Positions 26,460 through 34,977 of a DNA stretch of 64,000 nucleotides are shown piece after piece. A program made the position numbers and the translations under genes. The notes beneath the pieces are model-generated. The model was not told the DNA's origin and searched no databases. It worked only from the letters and a program-made list of their open reading frames with translations. The DNA lies in assembly GCA_025996895.1 (NCBI GenBank), contig BNTW01000003.1:18089-82088 (forward strand). The letters are read 5' to 3'. The stretch's first letter is position 1. Every line of letters begins with the position of its first letter. Source of the DNA: Bacteroidia bacterium. GTDB taxonomy: Bacteria; Bacteroidota; Bacteroidia; Bacteroidales; Azobacteroidaceae.

Positions 26460-28211
26460 ATGCTTATTGGCTTGTCGGTCAATCACATAGAAGGTAAATC
26501 CTGCATTTCCAACGCTTATGTCAATGCGGTGATTCGGGCAGGCGGCGTTCCGGTTTTAATTCCGTTGACCAACGATGAGCAGGTGTTGGAAGTTGTTTTG
26601 TCGCAAATCGACGGACTGATTTTGTCGGGTGGGGGTGACATCGACGCTTCATTTTTCAACGAAGAAAATCACCTGTCCGTAACTTCGTGTGACAAGCAAC
26701 GCGATTTTTACGACATCTATTTGGCCAAGCGGGCGGTGAAAAAGCAGTTGCCCGTTTTGGGTATTTGCCGTGGACACCAAGTGTTGAATGTTGTTTTTGA
26801 CGGTAGCTTAATTCAGGATATTCCGTCGCAAGTTCCAAATTCTGCTATCAAGCACAATCAGGAAGAAGCGCGGGAAATAGGAACACATTCGGTGGTTATT
26901 CAATCGTATTCATCTTTGTATCAGCTGTTTAAGAAAGAAACAATTTCGGTTAATTCCTTTCATCATCAGGCCGTGAAAACGATTGCATCCGGATTTGAAG
27001 CGGTTGCTTATTCCGAAGACGGAATAATAGAAGCTATCGAATCGACCGAAGGACAGTCGGTTTTGGGCGTACAGTGGCATCCTGAAAACCTGACGGAAGT
27101 GGAAAAAGACACGATGCTTCCGCTTTTTAAGCACGTAGTCAGCGAAGCCGAATTGTACAAAAAAGCGAAAGAAATCCACCGGCGTATCTATTCCATTGAT
27201 TCACACACTGATACACCCATGTATTTTAAATACGGCATCGACATCGGAAAGAAAAATCCGATTTTAAAGGTTAATCCGAAGGATTTGGGTGCGGAAACGG
27301 AAGCTGGCTTGGTGGATTATGAACTGAAAGTCGATGTGCCGAAAATGCAGGACGGAATGTTGGACGCTGTGGTGATGGTGGCTTATCTTCCGCAGGGTGT
27401 GCGCGACGCCAAAAATTCGCAAAAAACGGTCGATAAAACGTTTTCCATTCTTAACACCTTGTTGAAGCAAATTGAAAATAACCAATCGGTTGTCGGGCAG
27501 GCAAAAACTGCCGCCGACCTGCAACGATTGAAAAAAGAAGGCAAAAAAGCCATCTTTCTGGGCATTGAAAACGGTTACGGTATAGGAAAAGACCTTGCTA
27601 ATTTGCAGAAACTTGCTGACATGGGCGTGGTGTATATCACGTTGTCGCACAACGGCCATAACGATATTTGCGACTCGCACAAGGGACAGCCCGAACACAA
27701 CGGCTTGAGCGATTTCGGCAAGCAAGCCGTGAAAGAAATGAACAGGCTGGGGATTATCGTCGATATTTCGCACACTTCCGAAAAAACTTCGTTCGATGTG
27801 TTGTCCGTCAGCACACAGCCGATAATTGCTTCGCATTCGTCGGTCAAAGCCTTGTGCAACCATTCGCGCAACATTTCCGACAAACTGATGAAGGCCATTG
27901 CTGAAAAAGATGGCGTCATTCAAATCTGCCTGTATTCGGGATTTCTGAAAAAATCGGGAAAAGCGACCGTCCAAGATGCAGTCAATCACATAGATCACAT
28001 CGTCAAAACCGTAGGAATTGACCATGTTGGTATTGGCTCTGACTTCGACGGCGGTGGCGGAATTAAAGGCGCGAACGCTGCCAATGAACTGCCTCAAATC
28101 ACGATGGAATTGCTTCGTCGAGGCTATTCGGAAGAAGACATCGCCAAAATCTGGGGCGGAAATTTTTTGCGGGTGATGCAGCAAGTTCAGGCCGTTCCTG
28201 ATTATCAATAA
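26460..28211 (+). CDS. Fusion of a gamma-glutamyl hydrolase (C26) and a membrane-dipeptidase-like (M19) enzyme
   Basis: A 583-residue two-domain protein. Residues 1-235 form a class I glutamine-amidotransferase-like peptidase C26: ILSGGGDID, LGICRGHQVLN with the nucleophile Cys (about 103), and VQWHPENL with the His-Glu pair (about 207). These are as in gamma-Glu-GABA/gamma-Glu-putrescine hydrolases (PuuD). Residues 240-583 form an M19 dipeptidase: IDSHTDTP (HxD metal pair), GIENGYG (Glu ligand), TLSHNGHND, IASHSSVK and GIGSDFDGG. The fusion could release an amine or amino acid from a gamma-glutamyl compound and then cut the remaining dipeptide, for example in glutathione-like or murein-peptide turnover; that is inference. 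No signal peptide is visible, so cytoplasmic. Confidence 0.9.
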   Translation: MLIGLSVNHIEGKSCISNAYVNAVIRAGGVPVLIPLTNDEQVLEVVLSQIDGLILSGGGDIDASFFNEENHLSVTSCDKQRDFYDIYLAKRAVKKQLPVLGICRGHQVLNVVFDGSLIQDIPSQVPNSAIKHNQEEAREIGTHSVVIQSYSSLYQLFKKETISVNSFHHQAVKTIASGFEAVAYSEDGIIEAIESTEGQSVLGVQWHPENLTEVEKDTMLPLFKHVVSEAELYKKAKEIHRRIYSIDSHTDTPMYFKYGIDIGKKNPILKVNPKDLGAETEAGLVDYELKVDVPKMQDGMLDAVVMVAYLPQGVRDAKNSQKTVDKTFSILNTLLKQIENNQSVVGQAKTAADLQRLKKEGKKAIFLGIENGYGIGKDLANLQKLADMGVVYITLSHNGHNDICDSHKGQPEHNGLSDFGKQAVKEMNRLGIIVDISHTSEKTSFDVLSVSTQPIIASHSSVKALCNHSRNISDKLMKAIAEKDGVIQICLYSGFLKKSGKATVQDAVNHIDHIVKTVGIDHVGIGSDFDGGGGIKGANAANELPQITMELLRRGYSEEDIAKIWGGNFLRVMQQVQAVPDYQ

Positions 28212-29647
28212 ACTTTTATATTCTTAAACCGCGATACGGCAATAATAATTAACACCAATGTGCCCAAAACAATACTCCATCCGAAAAGTTCTCGCAGAGC
28301 AACGACAAGTGAGGAATGAGTAATTATTTCAGCTTCCAATGCCCGCGTATAAATCGCATCGCCGAACGGTGCACCGATACCTGTACGGATAAGTCCCAAA
28401 ACACACAACACCTGAAAATAGTTTTTGAACGGTGCGGTCGCCTGCGCATAAACCGTCAGGGCAATGAAGACAACAACGTGTCCGAAACCACAGCAAACAA
28501 GCGGAAGATACAGTTTTTCAATATTCGTGTAAGGGGTTATCAGCCAATACATTTGGATAACATACAGCACAATAAACGATATTCCCACAAAAGTTACGAG
28601 CTTATGATGCCATTTCAATTGAGTAAGCGCGTACCACGAAAACAATGCACCGATCAACATTCCCGTAAGATCAAACCAATAGAGATTGACGGTATTGAGT
28701 TGGTCGAAGTGCAGAACGGCGTCAGTAAAAGTATTTTGTAAAACCTGTTGCGAAGATAAAAGAATATCCAAAAACAGGAACAACACCAGGAGATTCAACA
28801 AATTACGTGTATTGAAAGCATTCAGTTCGATAAAAGGGTGTCGAATGTGCCTTATTCGCAATAGATTGGCAGCTAATGCTAACAACGAAATGCCTGTCGC
28901 TGCGCGAATATAGGGTGAATGAAACCAATCCATTTGTTCGCCGTATTGTGTCACAAAAATGGCCGAAAGAATAAAAATCGACCACAAAACCATTCCGAGC
29001 CAATCCACGCTGTATAATAACATCTTGGGCATCGGACGAAATGGTTTCATGAGTACAAATGCTCCCAAAACGACCACAAGCAGCAGTCCGATTGCGAAAT
29101 AATGAATGTAATGCCAACTGTAATAATACATTATGTAACTTGCAGCAATATCGAAAACGTGTATCAAGCCGAGCACCACGAAAAACACAAACGAAAGAAA
29201 TACGGCGTAATTGTGCGTCGGCGCGATTTTCGGCAAGACAGACGAAAAACATTCAAACGTGCCGAATAATCGGAAAAATCCGGCCACAAAACAAAGTACA
29301 ACCAGCACAGGAAAGGATTGCACGTGTGGCACAATCAGGTTTATCGCTATTAAAACCGAAGCGGCAATCACTAAGCAGGTGCGATTGGTAAAGCGGAATT
29401 TTAGTCGAAACGCTAACGGGAAATACATCGTCAACCCGACAAGCACGGCATTTCCCATCATTCTCACGTCGTCGGGTGTAAGCGATAAACTACCGGACAT
29501 TTGACTCATAGCACAAAAATACATTCCGTTGGAAAACTGAAAACAAATCAGAAACAGCATATAAATCCAAAAACGCAAGCTGTCGGGCACAAATTCCTGA
29601 AAGGACATAAAACGGAAAGGCGTATTATTGTGTTGCATATTTATCAT
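28205..29647 (-). CDS. MFS drug-efflux permease (DHA2/EmrB-like)
   Basis: A 480-residue multi-span inner-membrane protein with about 14 predicted helices, the usual number for the DHA2 branch of the major facilitator superfamily. It is the third gene of a tripartite efflux operon (TolC-type channel, HlyD-type adaptor, permease) and would supply proton-driven export of a toxic compound or fatty acid. The start is uncertain: ATG at 29647 or 29638 inside the adaptor gene is more likely than the far-upstream ATG at 29665. Its 3' end overlaps the convergent C26-M19 gene by 7 bases. Confidence 0.85.
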   Translation of the reverse strand: MINMQHNNTPFRFMSFQEFVPDSLRFWIYMLFLICFQFSNGMYFCAMSQMSGSLSLTPDDVRMMGNAVLVGLTMYFPLAFRLKFRFTNRTCLVIAASVLIAINLIVPHVQSFPVLVVLCFVAGFFRLFGTFECFSSVLPKIAPTHNYAVFLSFVFFVVLGLIHVFDIAASYIMYYYSWHYIHYFAIGLLLVVVLGAFVLMKPFRPMPKMLLYSVDWLGMVLWSIFILSAIFVTQYGEQMDWFHSPYIRAATGISLLALAANLLRIRHIRHPFIELNAFNTRNLLNLLVLFLFLDILLSSQQVLQNTFTDAVLHFDQLNTVNLYWFDLTGMLIGALFSWYALTQLKWHHKLVTFVGISFIVLYVIQMYWLITPYTNIEKLYLPLVCCGFGHVVVFIALTVYAQATAPFKNYFQVLCVLGLIRTGIGAPFGDAIYTRALEAEIITHSSLVVALRELFGWSIVLGTLVLIIIAVSRFKNIKVY

Positions 29648-30671
29648 AGATTTTACACTCCACATTCATACCCGAATTCACCCGTGACAAAATTTCACTA
29701 TCATTGTTTTCCGTAAAAACAATTTTAACGGGAATACGCTGTTCGGTTTTCACAAAATTGCCAACAGCATTGTCGTGCGAATGAGGCGAATATTCTGCAC
29801 CGGTGGCGTTGGAAATCGCAACGACTTCACCTTCAAAGTGCGTGTTGGGGAAAGCGTCAATCGTAATATCCGCGCGACTACCGATTTGTATGTGTTTGAG
29901 TTGCGTTTCGCGATAGTTGGCGAGCACCCATTTATCCTTGCTATCCACTACCGAAAGCAGGTTTTGACCGGGCATAACGAGTTCACCCACCTGAATGGTT
30001 TTGCGTGAAGTGTAGCTGTCGCAGGGCGCGAGAATAACGGTGTAGGACAAATTCAATTCCGCCAAATCCAATGCTGCACGGCAAACTTCAATGTTCGCGT
30101 CGTTTTGGGCAAGGCGTTGTGTTTGTTCGTCTTTCGTTAATTGGGTGGATTGTTTTTGCCGTTGTATGGTTTCCAATTTTGCCCGAAGCGATTCATATTG
30201 CGTTTTCACGGCGTCAAATTGCTGGCGCGTAACGGCGTCGTTTTCCAGCAGTTTTTTATAGCGGTTGTAATCATTTTCCGCATTGGCGAGCAATACCTCT
30301 ATTTCTTCAATACTCGCGTCGGTAACCGATAGATTGTTCGCTGTAGTAGAAATCGTTGTTCCTCTGGCCAATTTGTCCGCCAAAGCATTTTGATAATCGG
30401 CGTTTGCCTGTGCCAACCGCAAACGAAATTCACTGTCTTCAATCACTACGAGTGTGTCCCCTTTGCGGACAAATTGGAACTCGTCAAAGCGCACTTCCTT
30501 GATAAACCCTTGCACACGGCTGCTCACTTCCACCATATTTTGGCGAATTTGCGCGTTATTGGTATATTCGCCGCCAATATGGATAAACAGTGAGGCAATC
30601 CATGCTAAACCGCACACAATCAGCGCAATGATAACGACATTGGCCAAGACTTTCTTTTGTTTCTTATTCAT
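29625..30671 (-). CDS. HlyD/EmrA-family membrane fusion (adaptor) protein
   Basis: A 348-residue periplasmic adaptor that links the MFS permease to the outer-membrane channel. It has one N-terminal membrane anchor (VVIIALIVCGLAWIASLFI, residues 12-30). A lipoyl-like half (VSSRVQGFIKEVRFDEFQFV) follows, then a long coiled-coil hairpin (about residues 85-200, rich in Gln, Asn and Ala), then the returning beta-barrel (LVMPGQNLLSVVD, DAFPNTHFEGEVVAIS). Order and length are typical of EmrA. It overlaps the upstream channel gene by 4 bases (ATGA) and the downstream permease gene by at least 11. Confidence 0.92.
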   Translation of the reverse strand: MNKKQKKVLANVVIIALIVCGLAWIASLFIHIGGEYTNNAQIRQNMVEVSSRVQGFIKEVRFDEFQFVRKGDTLVVIEDSEFRLRLAQANADYQNALADKLARGTTISTTANNLSVTDASIEEIEVLLANAENDYNRYKKLLENDAVTRQQFDAVKTQYESLRAKLETIQRQKQSTQLTKDEQTQRLAQNDANIEVCRAALDLAELNLSYTVILAPCDSYTSRKTIQVGELVMPGQNLLSVVDSKDKWVLANYRETQLKHIQIGSRADITIDAFPNTHFEGEVVAISNATGAEYSPHSHDNAVGNFVKTEQRIPVKIVFTENNDSEILSRVNSGMNVECKIYDKYATQ

Positions 30672-31963
30672 AATGTTCCTGAAATGTATTTGAGTTTGTA
30701 ATAATTGTAAATAATATTGATTTTCGCATTAATTGCCTGTAATTCGGCATCTAACTTTTGCGAAGCGGCATCGAGTAAATCGGTAATCAATGCTAAATCA
30801 TTGTCGTAGCGATAAGCAATGACATTGTAGTTTTGCGATGCCAATTCTACGCTTTTCTCTTTGGTTTCGAGCAAGGTAAACGCCTCTTTGTAATGCACAA
30901 ACGCTTCCTCTAACGCAAGTGCTATTTGTTCTTCGGCAACAATTTTCTCTTCTCCCGCTCGCTTCACGGCCAACTGATTGGCTCGTATTTTCACACCCGA
31001 TTTGTAAAGATTGCCGAGATTGTATTTTATGCCGACACCTACCGCCCAATAGTTGAAATTTTTGTTAAGCGCGGGAATTTCAATCGTAACAGGCCCATTG
31101 AGATAATCACCTGCAAACAGGGCGATTTGCGGCAGGCGTTCGGCGTATGTTATTTTTTCGGCGTGTTTGGCAATTTTTTCCGATTTTTCTGCCATTTGTA
31201 CCGATAATGTGTTTGTTGCGGCGGGTTGTAAGGGCGTTGCGCGCAACGCCTCTACCATGGTTTCCGGTACAATGATAATGTCCGAAGTCAATCCTACCGC
31301 TGTTGTCAGTTGATTGTTTAACAACGTCATTGCATTTTGCAGTTGAATTTTATTATAATTCAAATTTTGCAGTTGCAGTTCATAGCGTGTGATGTCGTTT
31401 TGTAAAGCTATTCCTTCCTTCAACCGCACGCGCATATTTTCCAACACCTTTTGCGTTTGCGTGATATTGCTTTCAAATACTTGTAATTGATTTTGTAACT
31501 TGCACAATTCCAGGTAATTACCTGCAATCAAAAAGCGTACTTCCTGGCGATTGCGTTCGGCATTCAGGTTGGCGATCTGCTGTTGCAATTCGGCGATTTT
31601 CACGCCATTTCGGATTGCCCCGCCTGCAAAAATCACTTGCGAAACTTCCATTGCAAAATTATTGCCGAAATGCGGAATAGGTGTGACGAACGAATGGGAA
31701 AAATTCCGGTCTGTAATCGTGCCGTTGCCGTTGTAAATCAATGATAACGAGGCATCAATCGACGGAAGATAAGCATTTTTTGCTGTTTTGATACCCGCTT
31801 CGGCTTCTGAAATGGCGGTAGTATATGCCCGGATACTGCGGTTGTTCTCGTCGGCCAATCGAAACAATTCGTTGATGGAAAACGCACGGTTTTCCGTTTG
31901 TGCATACAAACTTGATAAACATAGCGTTATAAACGACGCTATGAGAAAATAGAATTTACTCAT
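30668..31963 (-). CDS. TolC-family outer-membrane efflux channel
   Basis: A 431-residue outer-membrane channel protein. It has a signal peptide (FYFLIASFITLCLSSLYAQ, residues 4-22) and the two repeated TolC halves of long helices. NELFRLADENNRSIRAYTTA opens the first half, and ERLPQIALFAGDYLNG plus the coiled-coil helices ending LDAASQKLDAELQAINAKIN the second. First gene of the TolC-HlyD-MFS operon. A probable promoter is at 32150-32181. The upstream gap (31964-32183) also holds a degenerate palindromic repeat at 32003-32023. Confidence 0.92.
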   Translation of the reverse strand: MSKFYFLIASFITLCLSSLYAQTENRAFSINELFRLADENNRSIRAYTTAISEAEAGIKTAKNAYLPSIDASLSLIYNGNGTITDRNFSHSFVTPIPHFGNNFAMEVSQVIFAGGAIRNGVKIAELQQQIANLNAERNRQEVRFLIAGNYLELCKLQNQLQVFESNITQTQKVLENMRVRLKEGIALQNDITRYELQLQNLNYNKIQLQNAMTLLNNQLTTAVGLTSDIIIVPETMVEALRATPLQPAATNTLSVQMAEKSEKIAKHAEKITYAERLPQIALFAGDYLNGPVTIEIPALNKNFNYWAVGVGIKYNLGNLYKSGVKIRANQLAVKRAGEEKIVAEEQIALALEEAFVHYKEAFTLLETKEKSVELASQNYNVIAYRYDNDLALITDLLDAASQKLDAELQAINAKINIIYNYYKLKYISGTL

Positions 31964-32002
31964 AAAGATTTGTTATAAAAATGAATTAAAATGAAAGGAA
32001 CT

Positions 32003-32023
32003 TGCGGGTCAGTCCGCCATGAC
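32003..32023 (-). repeat. Degenerate palindromic repeat, related to the one after recA
   Basis: Minus strand GTCATGGCGGACTGACCCGC resembles GTCATGGCGGGCTTAGACCC at 56132-56151. It lies 40 bases upstream of the TolC-type gene, in its leader. Confidence 0.5.
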
Positions 32024-32149
32024 ATTCAGTCATAGGAAAAGATTAAATTCTTGGTGCGAAAGGATAAACATCGCCCCAAGGAAATACTATGGGTGACGGA
32101 AGTGCTCTATAAATTGAAACAATAGTCATTCGATACGTTTTTCGGGGTA

Positions 32150-32181
32150 CAAAAGTACAACTGATTTTTGAATTTTCCAAA
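32150..32181 (-). promoter_or_regulatory. Promoter of the efflux operon (-33 and -7)
   Basis: Minus strand: -7 TACTTTTG at 32150-32157 and -33 TTTG at 32178-32181, 20 bases apart, the expected spacing. The -33 element lies within an inverted repeat (32161-32187) that could be an operator. Confidence 0.65.
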
Positions 32182-32187
32182 AATCAG
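32161..32187. promoter_or_regulatory. 10-7-10 perfect inverted repeat over the -33 element and the end of the TlpA-like gene
   Basis: Arms CTGATTTTTG and CAAAAATCAG flank a 7-base loop. It spans the TGA of the thioredoxin gene (32184-32186) and the -33 box of the efflux promoter. No T tract follows on the minus strand, so an operator is as likely as a terminator. Confidence 0.5.
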
Positions 32188-33032
32188 TCAAAAATCCCGG
32201 ACAATTTGGCCGCCAATTCTTCGCCTCGCAGGTTTTTAGCGATAATCACACCGTTTGGGTCTAACAGCAGATTTTTAGGAATGGAAAAAATCTGATATTG
32301 AACAGCCACCGCGTTTTGCCAGCCGTTCAGGTCGGAAACTTGCGGCCATGTTAATTGGTCTTTAGCAATAGCGTTCAGCCAGGCCTGCTTATTATTATCA
32401 AGCGAAACACCCAGAATTTCAAAGTTTTTATCTTTGTATTTTTGGTAACTCCGAACAACATGCGGGTTTTCGCGCCGGCAGGGACCACACCAACTTGCCC
32501 AGAAATCAATCAGCAAATATTTTCCCCGAAAATCAGTCAAGTGGACAGGTTTATTGTTTGTGTCTTTTTGCGTAAAATCGGGCGCGATTGCACCGACAGC
32601 TGTTGCCATTTGAGATTGAAGCTGTTTCGCCAATGCTTTGCCGCTTTCCTGATTTTGAAGTTCCGGACTTAAGCCTTTCAGCAAAGCGATGTATTCGGCC
32701 GGATTTTCCGACTGCTGATTCAATTCCGCCAATATTCCCAAACTGACTTGCGAATTGGGATTGTTTTTGACAAAAGTAATATAGCTGTTTTTCAGTTCCG
32801 TTTGAAGAACTTCGTAGCGGGCTTCGATATTGGAAGCAAATGTTTCATCTTCGGTTTTTTCTTTCGGCGCGTTCTGATATTCTTCAATCAAAAGCCGGAG
32901 TTTGGTAACGACCGGTGCGATCGCCTCGCTCAATCGTTGCTGGTCTTCGTCCAATTTGGAAAGATTAGACGTATTTTGCGCACAAGCGGCATAAGAAATA
33001 AAACAAGCGAATAATACAATGATTTTCTTCAT
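32184..33032 (-). CDS. Exported TlpA/ResA-like thioredoxin
   Basis: A 282-residue periplasmic thiol-disulfide protein. It has a signal peptide (MKKIIVLFACFISYAACA, with a Cys at -1 or a weak lipobox YAAC), a helical N-terminal part of about 130 residues, and an AhpC/TSA-like thioredoxin domain from GAIAPDFTQKD. WASWCGPCRRENP near residue 180 gives the CGPC active site, and FSIPKNLLLDPNG gives the cis-Pro loop. Such proteins reduce cytochrome c maturation partners or mis-oxidised exported proteins. Single gene with its own promoter at 33055-33085. Confidence 0.9.
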   Translation of the reverse strand: MKKIIVLFACFISYAACAQNTSNLSKLDEDQQRLSEAIAPVVTKLRLLIEEYQNAPKEKTEDETFASNIEARYEVLQTELKNSYITFVKNNPNSQVSLGILAELNQQSENPAEYIALLKGLSPELQNQESGKALAKQLQSQMATAVGAIAPDFTQKDTNNKPVHLTDFRGKYLLIDFWASWCGPCRRENPHVVRSYQKYKDKNFEILGVSLDNNKQAWLNAIAKDQLTWPQVSDLNGWQNAVAVQYQIFSIPKNLLLDPNGVIIAKNLRGEELAAKLSGIFD

Positions 33033-33054
33033 GCTGTAACTGCTTTTGAGGGAA

Positions 33055-33085
33055 CAAATATAAGGAAAATAAATTTATATGCAAA
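33055..33085 (-). promoter_or_regulatory. Promoter of the TlpA-like gene (-33 and -7)
   Basis: Minus strand: -7 TATATTTG at 33055-33062 and -33 TTTG at 33082-33085, 19 bases apart. This is an exact fit to the Bacteroidetes housekeeping consensus, 23 bases upstream of the ATG. Confidence 0.75.
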
Positions 33086-33111
33086 AAAGATTAGGTTTAT
33101 TTATTTTCCTA

Positions 33112-33119
33112 TATCTTTG
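33112..33119 (+). promoter_or_regulatory. -7 element upstream of the degraded surface-protein gene
   Basis: TATCTTTG matches TAnnTTTG, 28 bases upstream of the ATG of the pseudogene at 33147. The promoter seems intact though the gene is not. Confidence 0.55.
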
Positions 33120-33146
33120 TACCAATAATCAAATTTGACATTATTA

Positions 33147-33903
33147 ATGAAAAAGAAATGTTTTTTAGCGTTTATATTAACGCTTCTGGTCACTCGCTAG
33201 GTATTGGCAGTACCTGCAACTCCTTATCCTGTAAGTTATAAGCAGCCATATTGGCCGATTCCAAAATGTAAATAATTGGCAAAAAGCTACTATTTCCTTT
33301 TATCCATGGACGGATATGCTTCGTTTTCTGTTTGTATGGCATAATGATAATGCAGGACAAATACAGCCTCCTGTTGCGATAGATAACATTCAGATTCAGA
33401 GAAGTGAGCCGTATGATGCTACGCTTAACAGCCTGAAAGTGAGCCAGGGAACTTTGTCGCCGGCTTTCAATCCACAGCAATATAAATATACGGTAGATGT
33501 AGCCGGAAATGTAAGTACAATCTATCTGGAAGCAATACCGAATAATTCCAGAGCCGCCATTATAGGTGCTAATGAGTATTTTGAATTGAATAAAGGTGCT
33601 AATACGTTCAACATTCTGGTAATATCGGAAGATTGGAATTACATAAATACCTATAAAGTTGTTGTTAATCGGGGAAATGTAGGTATTGACAGTCCGGAAG
33701 CCGGCACATTCAATGTATATCCTAATCCTACGTCAGGGATAGTCTATATTGAAAATCCGGCCGGAACGGAAATACAACTTTATAACTCATTGGGTGAATT
33801 AATTTTTAAAACAAAGGAAAATCAAATCGATTTATCTGGTTATCTCAACGGCGTGTATGTATTGCGTTCGGGCGGAAATATTGTGAAAGTGATAAAGAAA
33901 TGA
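33147..33903 (+). pseudogene. Degraded T9SS-sorted surface protein (probably a metalloprotease-like precursor)
   Basis: An ATG at 33147 begins a signal-peptide-like sequence (MKKKCFLAFILTLLVTR) that ends at a TAG (33198-33200). Beyond it the same frame reads VLAVPATPYPVSYKQP to a TAA at about 33267. A different frame then continues from NNWQKATISF through WHNDNAGQIQPPVAIDNIQI, the end of a jelly-roll/CUB-like domain. A cadherin-like beta-sandwich domain follows (TLNSLKVSQGTLSPAFNPQ), and finally a type A sorting tail (FNVYPNPTSGIVYIE, VYVLRSGGNIVKVIKK). The start and the end of a much longer secreted protein are therefore joined, with the middle lost and the frame broken. The VPATPYPV opening resembles secreted M6-type proteins, but this is weak. 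Confidence 0.75.
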
Positions 33904-33933
33904 TGAAAAATACAGTCAATAATGCAGAATAAA

Positions 33934-33965
33934 TTTGCATGCAAACCAAATAGTTTATACTTTTG
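33934..33965 (+). promoter_or_regulatory. Promoter of the nuo operon (-33 and -7)
   Basis: -33 TTTG (33934-33937) and -7 TACTTTTG (33958-33965) are 20 bases apart, a strong fit. This places the transcript start near 33972 and makes the ATG at 33986, not the upstream TTG at 33935, the start of nuoA. Confidence 0.75.
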
Positions 33966-33985
33966 CGGTCGAATTTAATGACGCT

Positions 33986-34339
33986 ATGAGTAATTCTGCA
34001 TTGTTTTTGGTCGTTCTATTGACGGCTGTTGTCATGGTGGTCGCCGCGCTGATTATAGCGTGGTTGCTGGCCCCGAAATCGAATAATCCTCTCAAAGGAG
34101 AGCCTTACGAATGCGGTATTCCGACACGAGGCACGTCCTGGACACAGTTTAAGGTGGGTTATTATCTATTTGCCATCTTGTATTTGGTCTTCGATGTGGA
34201 AACGGTTTTGCTGTTCCCTTGGGCAACCAAAATGATTGATTTAGGTGTGCAAGGTTTGGTGTGTATGGCGTTCTTTTTTGTCATCCTCACGTTTGGTTTG
34301 GCTTATGCTTGGAAGAAAGGAGCTTTGAAATGGAAGTAA
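33986..34339 (+). CDS. nuoA: NADH-quinone oxidoreductase subunit A
   Basis: A 117-residue membrane subunit of complex I with three helices. SNNPLKGEPYECGIPTRGTS in the loop after helix 1 carries the YECG motif of NuoA. FAILYLVFDVETVLLFPWA (helix 2, with the conserved acidic residues) follows, and helix 3 ends AYAWKKGALKWK. Its stop lies inside the start of nuoB (10-base overlap), so both are co-translated. First gene of the operon. Confidence 0.95.
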   Translation: MSNSALFLVVLLTAVVMVVAALIIAWLLAPKSNNPLKGEPYECGIPTRGTSWTQFKVGYYLFAILYLVFDVETVLLFPWATKMIDLGVQGLVCMAFFFVILTFGLAYAWKKGALKWK

Positions 34340-34977
34340 AAGACATTAAGATTAAAAACATGGCAACGGAGGATTTCAAAGACAATGAATACCTCGAAGA
34401 ATATGTGAAAGAGTTGCGCGCTAACGGTGTGAATATCGTGATTGCCAAGTTGGATGATCTGATTAATTGGGGACGTTCCAATTCGGTTTGGCCGCTGACG
34501 TTCGCCACCAGTTGTTGCGGTATCGAATTTATGTGTCTGGGGGCAGCACGTTACGATTTTGCGCGTTTCGGCTGGGAAGTTACCCGTAATAGTCCGCGTC
34601 AGGCCGATGTGGTGTTCTGTTGCGGAACGATTGTGCATAAAATGGCACCGGTCTTGAAACGCTTATACGACCAGATGGCTGAGCCGAAATATGTCATGGC
34701 TTTCGGAAGTTGTGCAATTAGCGGCGGACCATTCAAAAGTTCATACCATACGGTGATGGGCGTAGATAAAATTATTCCGGTCGATGTGTATATCCCCGGT
34801 TGTCCGCCTCGTCCCGATGCTATGATTTACGGCATGATGCAGTTGGCACGGAAAATCAAAATGCAGGATTTTTTTAAATTACCGAAGCAGCCGAATCCAA
34901 TTGGAAACAACGAACCCGTAGAAACGGGGCATGCCCCGTCTCTACCAACGGAAACAAAGGAAGGAGGCGACCAATGA
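34330..34977 (+). CDS. nuoB: NADH-quinone oxidoreductase subunit B
   Basis: A 215-residue subunit that holds iron-sulfur cluster N2, the last step of electron transfer to quinone. The cluster cysteines are in TSCCGIEF (two adjacent Cys), VFCCGTIV/GSCAISGG and PGCPPRP. The start is ATG 34330 or the internal ATG 34360. The C-terminal tail is longer than usual and includes VETGHAPSLPT, encoded by a palindromic repeat (34918-34945) inserted in frame. It overlaps nuoCD by 4 bases. Confidence 0.95.
   Translation: MEVKDIKIKNMATEDFKDNEYLEEYVKELRANGVNIVIAKLDDLINWGRSNSVWPLTFATSCCGIEFMCLGAARYDFARFGWEVTRNSPRQADVVFCCGTIVHKMAPVLKRLYDQMAEPKYVMAFGSCAISGGPFKSSYHTVMGVDKIIPVDVYIPGCPPRPDAMIYGMMQLARKIKMQDFFKLPKQPNPIGNNEPVETGHAPSLPTETKEGGDQ
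34918..34945. repeat. 28-bp palindromic repeat inserted in frame in the nuoB tail
   Basis: Arms GTAGAAACGGGGCA and TGCCCCGTCTCTAC are complementary at 13 of 14 positions. It encodes part of VETGHAPSLPT, ten residues before the stop, and lengthens the C-terminus without breaking it. It resembles short interspersed palindromes normally seen between genes. Confidence 0.8.

Noticed and set aside
27264..28208. 314-residue minus-strand frame opposite the M19 domain
   Set aside because: It is the shadow of the C26-M19 gene, whose catalytic motifs are complete on the plus strand.
34261..34329. Long N-terminus for NuoB
   Set aside because: The extra residues are the nuoA 3' end read in another frame; ATG 34330 or 34360 is the real start.
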